From Microbacterium dauci (GTDB lineage Bacteria; Actinomycetota; Actinomycetes; Actinomycetales; Microbacteriaceae): 64,000 nucleotides of DNA. A model generated the notes under the pieces. It was not told where the DNA came from and did not search any database. It saw only the letters and a program-made list of their open reading frames with translations. The position numbers and the translations under genes were made by a program. The stretch covers positions 248,001-312,000 of the forward strand of contig NZ_JASJND010000006.1 of NCBI RefSeq assembly GCF_030065535.1, in the 5' to 3' direction. How positions within the stretch are numbered: the stretch's first letter is position 1; the number at the start of each line of letters is the position of its first letter. Of the stretch, positions 26,708 to 35,330 are shown piece after piece.

Positions 26708-28266
26708 TGAGCACGAACGCACCTGAGCAGGCTCCCGTCGACGGCGGCCTGTCCAACAAAGGGCTGAGTGCCGGCACAGTGGGCCTGATCGGCGCAGTCG
26801 TGATCGGCATCTCCTGCATCGCACCGGCGTACACGTTCACGGCCGCGGTCGGCCCGACCGCCTCGGCCGTGGGTGCGCCGATCCCGGCGGTGATCCTCGT
26901 CGGCTTCATTCCGATGCTGCTCGTCGCGTTCGGCTACCGCGAGCTCAACAACCGCATGCCCGACGCGGGCACCTCGTTCACGTGGGCGACGCGCGCGTTC
27001 GGCCCGTGGGTGGGCTGGATGGCCGGGTGGGGGCTCGTCGTCGCGACGATTCTCGTCCTGTCGAATCTCGCCGGCGTCGCGGTCGAATTCCTGTTCCTGC
27101 TCATCTCGCAGATCACCGGTGACCCCGGCGTCGCCAACCTGGCGTTCGAGGTGTGGATCAACATCGCGGTATGCCTGCTGTTCATGCTCGGGGCGACGTG
27201 GGTCTCGTACCGCGACATGCAGACCACCCAGAAGCTGCAGTACGTCCTGGTGACCTTCCAGATCGCCGTCCTCGTGCTGTTCTCCGTGGTTGCGATCGCC
27301 AAGGTCGTCGGTGGCGGCGGCTTCGATCCGCAGCCGTTCGACCTCGAGTGGTTCAACCCGTTCGCAATCTCGTCGTTCAGCGCGCTCGCCGCGGGACTCT
27401 CGCTGTCGATCTTCATCTTCTGGGGGTGGGACGTCACGCTCACCATGAACGAGGAGACGAAGGACCCCGAGAAGACCCCGGGCCGGGCGGCGACGGTCAC
27501 CGTGATCACGATCGTGTCGCTCTACTTGCTACTCGCCGTCGCGATGATCATGTTCGCGGGCGTCAGCACGGGGGAGCTGGGCCTCGGCAACGAGGACATC
27601 CAGGCGAACGTCTTCTTCTTCCTGTCCGACCCGGTGCTCGGGCCGCTCGCATTCCTCGTGTCCCTCGCCGTGCTCACGAGCTCGGCATCGTCGCTGCAGT
27701 CGACGTTCGTCGGGCCCGCTCGCACCCTCCTCGCGATGGGGCACTACGGGGCACTGCCGCCTGCATTCGCGAAAGTGAGCCCGCGGTTCTTCACGCCCGG
27801 TTACGCGACGATCGCCTCGGCGATCGTGGCCTCGGGGTTCTACGTCGTGATGCGGCTCGTCAGCGAGAACACCCTGTGGGACACGATCCTCACCCTGGGG
27901 ATGATGATCTGCTTCTACTACGGCATCACCGCGTTCGCGTGCGTCTGGTACTTCCGTAAGCAGTGGTTCGACTCGGTGCGGAACGTCTTCTTCACGTTCC
28001 TGTTCCCGCTGGTGGGCGGCGTCATCCTCGCGGTCTTGTTCGTCACGACGCTGATCGACTCGATGGATCCTGCGTACGGCTCGGGGGCGAACGTCGGCGG
28101 ACTCGGGATCGTCTTCATCCTCGGCATCCTGATCATCGGCATCGGCCTCGCGGTCATGATCTGGCAGTCTTTCGCCCGTCCGGCCTTCTTCCGGGGTGAG
28201 ACCCTGGGGATGGACGCCCCCGTGAGCGCACGCCGCGCGCGTGCAGAAAGCGAGCGCACCCGATGA
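26704..28266 (+). CDS. APC superfamily amino acid/polyamine permease
   Basis: 520 residues with about 12 membrane segments, starting with the APC signature GTVGLIGAVVIGISCIAPAYTF. The consensus FGYRELNNRMPDAGTSFTW and an intracellular EETKDPEKTPGRA loop are also present. It should import putrescine, GABA or a related amine by proton coupling; context favours putrescine or GABA. Two adjacent ATG codons (26704, 26707) are possible starts, the first overlapping the USP stop. The stop overlaps gabD (ATGA). Confidence 0.88.
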   Translation: MMSTNAPEQAPVDGGLSNKGLSAGTVGLIGAVVIGISCIAPAYTFTAAVGPTASAVGAPIPAVILVGFIPMLLVAFGYRELNNRMPDAGTSFTWATRAFGPWVGWMAGWGLVVATILVLSNLAGVAVEFLFLLISQITGDPGVANLAFEVWINIAVCLLFMLGATWVSYRDMQTTQKLQYVLVTFQIAVLVLFSVVAIAKVVGGGGFDPQPFDLEWFNPFAISSFSALAAGLSLSIFIFWGWDVTLTMNEETKDPEKTPGRAATVTVITIVSLYLLLAVAMIMFAGVSTGELGLGNEDIQANVFFFLSDPVLGPLAFLVSLAVLTSSASSLQSTFVGPARTLLAMGHYGALPPAFAKVSPRFFTPGYATIASAIVASGFYVVMRLVSENTLWDTILTLGMMICFYYGITAFACVWYFRKQWFDSVRNVFFTFLFPLVGGVILAVLFVTTLIDSMDPAYGSGANVGGLGIVFILGILIIGIGLAVMIWQSFARPAFFRGETLGMDAPVSARRARAESERTR

Positions 28267-29723
28267 CCGACAGCGAGAGCGACCTGCTCGCCCGGGTACC
28301 GACCCAGCTGTTCATCGACGGGCAGTGGACGGATGCCGCCGACGCGCGCACCTTCGCCGTCCGCGACCCCGCCACCGGCGCCGTCATCCGCGAGATCGCG
28401 GATGCGTCGCCGGCCGACGGCCTGCGTGCGCTTGACGCCGCGGTGGCCGCCCAGGAGGCCTGGGCGGCCACCGCTCCCCGCGAGCGCAGCGACATCCTGC
28501 GGCGCGCGTTCGACCTGGTTCGGGCGCATGCGGAAGACCTCGCACTGCTGATGACGCTCGAGATGGGAAAGCCGCTCGCCGAGGCGCGCGGCGAGGTCGC
28601 CTACGGCGGCGAGTTCCTGCGCTGGTTCAGCGAGGAGGCGGTCCGCGTCGCAGGCCGGTACGGGTCGAACCCGGAGGGCACCGGTCGCGTCGTCGTGTCG
28701 CAGCGTCCGGTGGGCCCCTGCTTCTTCATCACGCCGTGGAACTTCCCCCTCGCGATGGCGACGCGCAAGATCGCACCGGCGCTCGCTGCCGGCTGCACGG
28801 TGGTCATCAAGCCAGCTGAGCTGACCCCCTTGACGACGCTGTTCTTCACGCAGCTCCTGGTCGAGGCGGGGGTTCCCGCCGGCGTGGTCAACGTCGTGAC
28901 GACCACCTCGTCGGGCGACGTCTCGGCGCCGATCATCGCCGACCCGCGCCTCCGGAAGCTGTCGTTCACCGGCTCGACACCCGTCGGCCGGAAGCTCATG
29001 GCGCAGGCCGCCGAGGGCGTGCTCCGGGTCTCGATGGAGCTCGGGGGCAACGCGCCGTTCGTCGTGTTCGACGACGCCGACCTCGACAAGGCGGTCGACG
29101 GCGCGATGCTCGCGAAGTTCCGCAACATCGGTCAAGCCTGCACGGCTGCGAACCGCTTCATCGTCCACGAGGCCGTGGCATCCGAGTTCTCCCGTCGCGT
29201 CTCCGAGCGCGTCGCAGCGATGACGATCGGCCGCGGCACCGAAGACGGCGTGCAGATCGGTCCGCTCATCGACGACCGCGCGGTCGCGAAGGCGGGGGAG
29301 CTCGTCGCCGATGCTGTCGAGCGTGGTGCCCGCGTGGTCACCGGCGGGCACGCGGTCGAGGGCGAGGGCACGTTCTACGAGCCGACCGTGGTCGAAGGCG
29401 TGACCGCGGGCAGCGCGATCCTCCGCGAGGAGATCTTCGGGCCGGTGCTCGCGATCAGCACGTTCTCGGACGAGGACGAGGCCGTCCGCCTCGCGAACGA
29501 CACCGAGTACGGCCTCGTCTCCTACGTCTTCACGCAGGACCTCGCCCGTGGCCATCGCATGATCGACCGGCTCGAGACCGGGATGATGGGCCTCAACGTC
29601 GGCGTCGTCTCGAACGCCGCCGCACCGTTCGGCGGCGTCAAGCAGTCCGGCGTCGGCCGCGAGGGCGGCCTCGAAGGCATCCACGAGTACCTCAGCGTGA
29701 AGTACACGCTGATCCCGAACTGA
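28263..29723 (+). CDS. gabD: NAD(P)-dependent succinate-semialdehyde dehydrogenase
   Basis: 486 residues, aldehyde dehydrogenase superfamily. Motifs: PWNFPLAMATRKIAPALAAG, SFTGSTPVGR, MELGGNAPF with Glu259, and NIGQACTAANRF with catalytic Cys293, then PFGGVKQSG. The GabD-type sequence around the Cys and the position after gabT and the permease indicate oxidation of succinate semialdehyde to succinate, the entry to the TCA cycle. It is coupled to the permease by ATGA. Confidence 0.9.
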   Translation: MTDSESDLLARVPTQLFIDGQWTDAADARTFAVRDPATGAVIREIADASPADGLRALDAAVAAQEAWAATAPRERSDILRRAFDLVRAHAEDLALLMTLEMGKPLAEARGEVAYGGEFLRWFSEEAVRVAGRYGSNPEGTGRVVVSQRPVGPCFFITPWNFPLAMATRKIAPALAAGCTVVIKPAELTPLTTLFFTQLLVEAGVPAGVVNVVTTTSSGDVSAPIIADPRLRKLSFTGSTPVGRKLMAQAAEGVLRVSMELGGNAPFVVFDDADLDKAVDGAMLAKFRNIGQACTAANRFIVHEAVASEFSRRVSERVAAMTIGRGTEDGVQIGPLIDDRAVAKAGELVADAVERGARVVTGGHAVEGEGTFYEPTVVEGVTAGSAILREEIFGPVLAISTFSDEDEAVRLANDTEYGLVSYVFTQDLARGHRMIDRLETGMMGLNVGVVSNAAAPFGGVKQSGVGREGGLEGIHEYLSVKYTLIPN

Positions 29724-29751
29724 CCACGTACGCACACAGGAACGGAGCACC

Positions 29752-31119
29752 ATGAGCGACTACCAGGTTGTGAACCCCGCGACGGGCGAGACCCTCGCCA
29801 GCTACCCGACGGCGACCGCCGCCGAGGTCGAGTCGGCGATCGCCGCCGCCGACGCGGCATCCCGTGGCTGGGGACGGAGCTCCACCCCCGCCGAGCGCGC
29901 TGCGCTGCTGCGGAAGGTCGCGGAACTGCACCGCGAACGCCGTCAGGAGCTCGCCGAGCTCATCGTCCGCGAGATGGGCAAGCAGATCGACGGGGCACTG
30001 GGCGAGGTCGACTTCGCGGCCGACATCACCGAGTACTACGCCGACCACATCGACGAGATCACCGGCGACCGCCCGCTCACGATCGACGGTGACGGCACCG
30101 CGGTGATCCGACGGGCGCCGCTCGGGGCACTGCTCGGGATCATGCCGTGGAACTTCCCCTACTACCAGGTGGCCCGGTTCGCGGCCCCGAACCTTGCGAT
30201 CGGCAACACGATCCTGCTCAAGCACGCACCGCAGTGCCCGGAGTCGGCCGCGGCGATCGCCGCGATCTATGCGGATGCCGGCTTCCCCGAGGGGGCGTAC
30301 GCCGACGTCCGGCTCACCAATGACCAGGCGGCCGAGGTCATCGCCGACCGTCGCATCCAGGGCGTCTCGGTGACGGGCTCCGAGCGCGCCGGTGCGGCGG
30401 TCGCCGAGATCGCCGGCCGCCACCTGAAGAAGGTCGCCCTGGAGCTCGGCGGTTCCGACCCGTTCATTCTGCTCTCGACCGACGACCTCGACGCCACCGT
30501 CCAGGCCGCCGTCGACGCGCGCCTCGACAACACGGGGCAGTCGTGCAACGCGGCCAAGCGCTTCATCGTCGCCGACGACCTGTACGACGCATTCCTCGAG
30601 AAGTTCACCGCTGCGATGACCGCGGCGACCGTCGGTGACCCGCTGTCGGAAGACACGGTCCTCGGCCCGCTCTCCTCGCTCACCGCGGCCGAGCGGCTGG
30701 CTGCGCAGGTGGATGCCGCGGTCGCCGCGGGCGCCACGCTGGTGGCGGGCGGCGTCCGCGACGGCGCGTTCTACCCGGGCACCGTTCTGACCGACGTCAC
30801 CCCCGAGATGGACGCGTACCGCGAGGAGTTCTTCGGCCCCGTCGGCGTCGTCTACCGGGTGTCGGGGGAGGACGAGGCGGTGGCCATCGCCAACGACACC
30901 GCGTTCGGCCTCGGCTCGTACGTGTTCACCACCGACGCCGAGCAGGCTGCACGCATCGCCGACAAGATCGACGCCGGCATGGTCTACGTGAACCTCGTGC
31001 TCGCGGACGAACCGGCGCTGCCCTTCGGCGGTGTGAAGCGCAGCGGGACCGGCCGCGAGATGGGGCTGCTGGCGGCGGACGAGTTCGTCAACAAGAAGCT
31101 CATCCGCGTCGCGCCCTGA
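29752..31119 (+). CDS. Aldehyde dehydrogenase, Sad-like (probable 4-aminobutanal or succinate-semialdehyde oxidation)
   Basis: 455 residues, slightly shorter at the N-terminus than GabD, as in the Sad/YneI branch. Motifs: MPWNFPYYQVARFAAPNLAIG, SVTGSERAG, ALELGGSDPF with Glu231, NTGQSCNAAKRF with Cys265, and PFGGVKRSGTGRE. With one ALDH (gabD) already present, the pathway needs a second for 4-aminobutanal to GABA; this gene could fill it, or be a second SSADH. GGAACGGAG precedes the ATG, 28 bp after gabD. It is the last gene of the operon, and a nested hairpin follows. Confidence 0.85.
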   Translation: MSDYQVVNPATGETLASYPTATAAEVESAIAAADAASRGWGRSSTPAERAALLRKVAELHRERRQELAELIVREMGKQIDGALGEVDFAADITEYYADHIDEITGDRPLTIDGDGTAVIRRAPLGALLGIMPWNFPYYQVARFAAPNLAIGNTILLKHAPQCPESAAAIAAIYADAGFPEGAYADVRLTNDQAAEVIADRRIQGVSVTGSERAGAAVAEIAGRHLKKVALELGGSDPFILLSTDDLDATVQAAVDARLDNTGQSCNAAKRFIVADDLYDAFLEKFTAAMTAATVGDPLSEDTVLGPLSSLTAAERLAAQVDAAVAAGATLVAGGVRDGAFYPGTVLTDVTPEMDAYREEFFGPVGVVYRVSGEDEAVAIANDTAFGLGSYVFTTDAEQAARIADKIDAGMVYVNLVLADEPALPFGGVKRSGTGREMGLLAADEFVNKKLIRVAP

Positions 31120-31125
31120 CCCTGC

Positions 31126-31191
31126 CGAGAAACCAATTCAGCGCGAGAAGCCACACCAGCACCGGTTTCTCGCGCGGCAGCTGGTTTCTCG
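31126..31191 (+). terminator. Nested double hairpin ending the putrescine/GABA operon
   Basis: Outer 10-bp arms CGAGAAACCA (31126-31135) / TGGTTTCTCG (31182-31191); inner 9-bp arms GCGCGAGAA (31141-31149) / TTCTCGCGC (31167-31175). The element CGAGAA/TTCTCG is thus used four times. It lies between the operon stop and tRNA-Trp. Confidence 0.65.
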
Positions 31192-31326
31192 CACGACGCG
31201 TGCGGGGAGGGGCCGCGGTTCGCGACTCCTTCCCGCATGACGTACACTGGACGACGCAGTTGTCTGCATTCTTTCGCCGTGCCCACAGGGCTCCGGAGGG
31301 TGCGGATTCCCGGGTCGAAAGACCTT

Positions 31327-31399
<73 letters not shown>

Positions 31400-31443
31400 C
31401 GTGTCAGCGTCAGCTGACTCGAACCGAGCAACAGGTGGGTTGA

Positions 31444-31707
31444 ATGGTCCAGGATGAGCCGAACGGCGAGGTCGTCGCAGCAGGCGGCGCCACCCGTGAG
31501 AAGAAGCTCAACGTCTTCCAGCGGATCGCCCTCTTCATCCGTCAGGTGTTCGCGGAGCTCCGCAAGGTCGTCACCCCGACCCGGCAGGAGCTGCTGAAGT
31601 TCACCGCGGTCGTCCTGGCCTTCGTGGTCGTCGTGATGGCGTTCGTGTACGGCCTCGACCTGCTGTTCACCTGGATCGTCGACGTCGTCTTCGGCGTCCC
31701 GGTGTGA
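31444..31707 (+). CDS. secE: Preprotein translocase subunit SecE
   Basis: 87 residues, short actinobacterial type: a polar N-terminus, then the amphipathic helix FIRQVFAELRKVVTPTRQELLKFT (quoted in part: FAELRKVVTPTRQE is the family signature) and one membrane segment (about 52-72). It clamps the two halves of SecY in the SecYEG channel. Its place after tRNA-Trp and before nusG is the usual one. The ATG is preceded by ACAGGTGG. Confidence 0.95.
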   Translation: MVQDEPNGEVVAAGGATREKKLNVFQRIALFIRQVFAELRKVVTPTRQELLKFTAVVLAFVVVVMAFVYGLDLLFTWIVDVVFGVPV

Positions 31708-31780
31708 CGACGGACGCCTGTCCGCATGGATGCGGCGTGCTGAACCGCCCGGCATCCGAACCACTGAGGAAGTGAATCAA

Positions 31781-32782
31781 GTGTCTGAAAGATATGTCGA
31801 CGACGCCGACTGGTCGACCGCCGCGGAGCAGTCCAGCGAGGACGACGAGGCCCAGGAAGGCAACATCCTGGCCGACCAGGAGCGTTCCGCCGAAGCCGCA
31901 GAGCACGCCGCCCTCCACATCGAGGACGACGAGGCCGCTGCCGATGAGCAGCCCACCGATGAGGATGACGTCGTGATCGAAGACCCCGAAGCCGATGCCG
32001 TCGTGAACGACGCGCTCGAGATCGACCAGACCGGCGAGGCCGAGGCCGCCGCCGAGGTGCTGACCGAGTCGCTCGCCGACGAGCAGGCCGAAGCCGCAGC
32101 CGAGGCTGCCGAGCAGGTCACCCCGTACGACGGTCCCGAGCTTGGCGATGACGAGCCCGAGTCCGACGACCCGTACGAGGCGTTCCGCGCCGAGCTCCGC
32201 TCGCTCGAGGGCAAGTGGTACGTCATCCACTCCTACGCCGGGTTCGAGCGCAAGGTGAAGGCCAACATCGAGCAGCGCAAGTCGACGCTCGAGGTCGAAG
32301 AGGACATCTACCAGGTCGAGGTCCCGATGGAGGACGTCGTCGAGATCAAGAACGGTCAGCGCAAGATGGTCACGCGCGTCCGGATCCCCGGCTACGTGCT
32401 CGTCCGTATGGAACTCAACGAGGACACCTGGTCGGTCGTCCGTCACACGCCCGGTGTCACCGGCTTCGTGGGCAACGCCCACAACCCGACGCCGCTGCGC
32501 TTCGAAGAGGCCTTCAACATGCTGAAGTCGCTCGTCGAGGTCAAGGAAGCCGCTCCCGCCAAGGCCGCAGCCAAGGGTTCGGCTACGCAGGCGCGTTCGG
32601 TTGTCACCGAGGTCGACTTCGAGATCGGCGAGACCATCACGATCAAGGAAGGCTCGTTCGCCGGCCTGCCCGGGTCGATCTCCGAGATCAAGCCCGAGAG
32701 CGGCAAGCTCACCGTCCTCGTCTCGCTCTTCGAGCGCGAGACGCCGGTCGAGCTCAGCTTCGACCAGGTGACGAAGCAGTAA
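31781..32782 (+). CDS. nusG: Transcription termination/antitermination factor NusG
   Basis: 333 residues from the GTG at 31781, placed 10 nt after GAGGA; a GTG at 31772 is too close to that site. About 135 N-terminal residues are strongly acidic and probably disordered (an actinobacterial extension, long even so). The NGN domain follows (KWYVIHSYAGFERKVKANIE, RKMVTRVRIPGYVLVRM, HTPGVTGFVG), then a linker and the C-terminal KOW domain (GETITIKEGSFAGLPGSI). It binds RNA polymerase and Rho or the ribosome. A strong hairpin terminator follows. Confidence 0.95.
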   Translation: MSERYVDDADWSTAAEQSSEDDEAQEGNILADQERSAEAAEHAALHIEDDEAAADEQPTDEDDVVIEDPEADAVVNDALEIDQTGEAEAAAEVLTESLADEQAEAAAEAAEQVTPYDGPELGDDEPESDDPYEAFRAELRSLEGKWYVIHSYAGFERKVKANIEQRKSTLEVEEDIYQVEVPMEDVVEIKNGQRKMVTRVRIPGYVLVRMELNEDTWSVVRHTPGVTGFVGNAHNPTPLRFEEAFNMLKSLVEVKEAAPAKAAAKGSATQARSVVTEVDFEIGETITIKEGSFAGLPGSISEIKPESGKLTVLVSLFERETPVELSFDQVTKQ

Positions 32783-32795
32783 GCACAACGTCGCA

Positions 32796-32823
32796 CGAAA
32801 GCCCCGCTCCGACGGGGCTTTCG
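32796..32823 (+). terminator. Rho-independent-type terminator after nusG
   Basis: Perfect 11-bp stem CGAAAGCCCCG / CGGGGCTTTCG with a six-base loop, followed by TCGTTCG rather than a clean T run. Confidence 0.8.
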
Positions 32824-32826
32824 TCG

Positions 32827-32856
32827 TTCGACCGGGATGCCGCGATGCGGTAGACT
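32827..32856 (+). promoter_or_regulatory. Promoter of rplK-rplA
   Basis: -35 TTCGAC (32827-32832), 18-bp spacer, -10 TAGACT (32851-32856). It leaves a leader of about 100 nt before rplK, right after the nusG terminator. Confidence 0.6.
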
Positions 32857-32965
32857 CATGTGGTTTGTGTGCCGCTTCGGCGTGCACGGAAACGGACACC
32901 GCGACCCGGAACCGCCGGGCCCGCGGGAGAACGGGGCATCCACCCCGCTCGTGAAAGGAAGAGGA

Positions 32966-33397
32966 ATGGCACCGAAGAAGAAGGTGACCGGCCTGATCAA
33001 GCTTCAGATCAACGCCGGTGCAGCCAACCCGGCGCCGCCGATCGGCCCCGCGCTCGGTCAGCATGGCGTCAACATCATGGAGTTCTGCAAGGCGTACAAC
33101 GCCGCGACCGAGTCGCAGCGCGGCAACGTCATCCCCGTGGAGATCACCGTCTACGAGGACCGCAGCTTCACGTTCATCCTGAAGACCCCGCCCGCCGCCG
33201 AGCTGATCAAGAAGGCTGCCGGCGTCGCCAAGGGCTCGCCGACCCCGCACACCACGAAGGTCGCGAAGCTCACCAAGGAGCAGGTCCGTCAGATCGCTGA
33301 GACGAAGATGCCCGACCTGAACGCGAACGACATCGAGGCTGCCTCGCTGATCATCGCCGGCACTGCCCGCTCCATGGGCATCACGGTCGAGGGCTGA
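32966..33397 (+). CDS. rplK: 50S ribosomal protein L11
   Basis: 143 residues, full length. Family motifs: [34 protein letters not shown] (read from about residue 11; key part [16 protein letters not shown]), and C-terminal rRNA-binding [26 protein letters not shown] (key part [18 protein letters not shown]). It forms the GTPase-associated stalk base with 23S rRNA. AGGAAGAGGA gives the ribosome site. It has its own promoter and is followed 13 bp later by rplA. Confidence 0.98.
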
Positions 33398-33410
33398 GGG
33401 GAAGAACATC

Positions 33411-34100
33411 ATGGCTAAGTCCAAGGTTTACGAAGCAGCCGCGGCGAAGATCGACCGCGACACGTTCTACAGCTCCGCCGACGCCGTCGCGCTCGCGAAG
33501 GAGACCGGCTCGAAGAAGTTCGACTCGACCGTCGAGGTCGCGCTGAAGCTCGCCGTCGACCCGCGCAAGGCGGACCAGATGGTCCGTGGCACGGTCATCC
33601 TGCCCCACGGCACCGGTAAGACCGCCCGCGTCATCGTGTTCGCGACGGGTCCGGCCGCTGAAGCCGCCCTCGCTGCCGGTGCCGACGAGGTCGGTGGCGC
33701 CGAGCTCATCGAGAAGGTCGCCGCGGGCTACACCGCGTTCGACTCCGCCGTCTCCACGCCCGAGCTCATGGGTCAGGTCGGTCGCCTCGGTAAGGTCCTC
33801 GGACCCCGTGGCCTCATGCCGAACCCCAAGACCGGTACCGTGACCCCCAACCCGGCCAAGGCCGTCGAGGAGATCAAGGGCGGCAAGATCGAGTTCCGCG
33901 TCGACAAGCACGCCAACGTACACTTCGTCGTCGGCAAGGCGTCGTTCTCGGCTGACCAGCTCAACGAGAACTTCACCGCCGCGCTCGAGGAGATCGTCCG
34001 CCTCAAGCCGTCGAGCTCGAAGGGCCGCTACATCCAGAAGGGCGCCATCTCGACCACGTTCGGTCCCGGCATCCCGCTGGACGTGAACGCGCTCGTCTGA
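33411..34100 (+). CDS. rplA: 50S ribosomal protein L1
   Basis: 229 residues, normal length. Signature [19 protein letters not shown] in the central domain and [21 protein letters not shown] in the N-terminal domain (key part [13 protein letters not shown]). It binds the L1 stalk of 23S rRNA and in many bacteria represses its own operon by binding mRNA. GGGGAAGAAC precedes the ATG. A strong UUCG-loop terminator ends the unit, so rplJ-rplL are expressed separately 8 kb away. Confidence 0.98.
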   Translation: MAKSKVYEAAAAKIDRDTFYSSADAVALAKETGSKKFDSTVEVALKLAVDPRKADQMVRGTVILPHGTGKTARVIVFATGPAAEAALAAGADEVGGAELIEKVAAGYTAFDSAVSTPELMGQVGRLGKVLGPRGLMPNPKTGTVTPNPAKAVEEIKGGKIEFRVDKHANVHFVVGKASFSADQLNENFTAALEEIVRLKPSSSKGRYIQKGAISTTFGPGIPLDVNALV

Positions 34101-34113
34101 ACGCACTGAACGT

Positions 34114-34143
34114 ACGGGGCTCCACCTTCGGGTGGGGCCCCGT
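34114..34143 (+). terminator. Terminator after rplA
   Basis: 13-bp stem (one G-U pair) with a TTCG tetraloop: arms ACGGGGCTCCACC and GGTGGGGCCCCGT. Confidence 0.85.
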
Positions 34144-34158
34144 CGTCGTTCCCGGGCG

Positions 34159-34164
34159 TAGCGT
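34159..34164 (+). promoter_or_regulatory. -10 box (TAGCGT) for leaderless flavin oxidoreductase mRNA
   Basis: TAGCGT, 6 nt (CGAAGT), then ATG at 34171. Confidence 0.55.
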
Positions 34165-34170
34165 CGAAGT

Positions 34171-35211
34171 ATGACCACTTCGCTCCAGCGCGCACTCGGT
34201 GTCGACCTGCCCGTCGTGCTCGGCCCGTTCGGCGGGCTCTCTTCGGTCGAACTCACGGCGCTCGTGAGCGAGGCCGGCGCCCTCGGCTCCTTCGGCCTGT
34301 ACGGGTACGACGCCGACCGCATCGCGGCCACAGCCCGTGCGCTGCGAGCTGTCACGGATCGGCCGTTCGCCCTGAACCTCTGGCCTCCCACCGGTACAGA
34401 AGTGACACCCGACGACGTCGATCTCGCCGGCTTCGGCGAGGCGCTCGCGCCGCTCTTCGCCGCCGCGGGCGTCCCGATTCCTCCGGCGCCCGCTCGCTTC
34501 CTCCCTCCGTTCGAGGAGCAGGTCGAAGCGGTGTGGGCAGCCGCGCCCGCAGTGGTGAGCTTCGTCTTCGGTGTGCCGGATGCCGCCGTGGTGGACGAAG
34601 CGCATCGCCGCGGCATCCGCGTGATCGGGACCGCGACGTCGGTTGCCGAAGCGATCGCACTGGCGGCGGGCGGCGTCGATGCCGTCGTGGCCAGCGGCGC
34701 CGAAGCGGCAGGACATCGCGTGACGTTCCACGGTGAACCCGAGGACTCCCTCGTCGGCACGTTCGCCCTCGTGCCGCAGGTCGTCGACGCGGTCGACATC
34801 CCGGTGATCGCGGCAGGCGGCATCGCCGATCGGCGCGGCGTCGCGGCAGCGTTCGCCCTCGGCGCCGCGGGAGTCCAGGTCGGTACCGCGTTCCTCCGGA
34901 CCCGGCAGTCGGCAGCATCGCCTGCGCACCGCGCGGCCATCTCAGCCGCCGCAGACACCGACACCGTGCTCACTCGCGCCATGAGCGGGCGCCTCGCGCG
35001 CGGCATCCCGAACCGGGCCGTCAGGGAGATCGAGGCCACGGGGCGCGTCGCGCCGTTCCCGGCGCAGAACTGGCTGACGGGCGTCTTCCGCGCCGCCGCG
35101 GCCGGCGACCCCGAGCTCTCGTCGTTGTGGGTGGGGCAGGCCGCCGGGCTCGCCGTGCGGGACGACGCGGCGGAGGTGCTGGCCGAACTCGGCGCCGGGC
35201 TTCCGAGCTGA
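34171..35211 (+). CDS. Nitronate monooxygenase family FMN oxidoreductase
   Basis: 346 residues, TIM-barrel FMN protein of the 2-nitropropane dioxygenase/NMO superfamily. VVASGAEAAGHRV (about 171-183) holds the conserved His; PVIAAGGIADRRGVAAAFALGAAGVQVGTAFL is the phosphate-binding part (key AAGGIADRRG and GVQVGTAFL). The family oxidises nitronates or reduces quinones and enoyl compounds; the substrate here is unknown. It starts leaderless, 6 nt after TAGCGT. It stands alone between rplA and a cystine-type transporter. Confidence 0.87.
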   Translation: MTTSLQRALGVDLPVVLGPFGGLSSVELTALVSEAGALGSFGLYGYDADRIAATARALRAVTDRPFALNLWPPTGTEVTPDDVDLAGFGEALAPLFAAAGVPIPPAPARFLPPFEEQVEAVWAAAPAVVSFVFGVPDAAVVDEAHRRGIRVIGTATSVAEAIALAAGGVDAVVASGAEAAGHRVTFHGEPEDSLVGTFALVPQVVDAVDIPVIAAGGIADRRGVAAAFALGAAGVQVGTAFLRTRQSAASPAHRAAISAAADTDTVLTRAMSGRLARGIPNRAVREIEATGRVAPFPAQNWLTGVFRAAAAGDPELSSLWVGQAAGLAVRDDAAEVLAELGAGLPS

Positions 35212-35221
35212 TCCCCGGGAA

Positions 35222-35265
35222 ACAACACGTCACACGCGGGAAGATCCGAGGAGGCCTCGTGTTGT
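35222..35265 (+). promoter_or_regulatory. Inverted repeat upstream of the cystine-type transporter
   Basis: Perfect 8-bp arms ACAACACG (35222-35229) and CGTGTTGT (35258-35265), 28-nt loop, starting 10 bp after the previous stop. It could be a regulatory RNA hairpin or operator; I could not match it to a known riboswitch. Confidence 0.35.
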
Positions 35266-35330
35266 ACTTGGGGGTCGCCGCGCGGATCATGCACGAGCGA
35301 CCCGCACCACCAGCCCCACCAAGGAGTCCC

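Noticed and set aside
29752..31119. Second aldehyde dehydrogenase as a recent duplicate of gabD
   Set aside because: The two differ in length and motifs (GQACTAANRF against GQSCNAAKRF), so they belong to different ALDH branches.
35212..35233. GlnR-type nitrogen box (GAAAC and GTCAC) before the cystine importer
   Set aside because: The half-sites are 10 bp apart start to start rather than the expected 11, and the order is not that of known sites.
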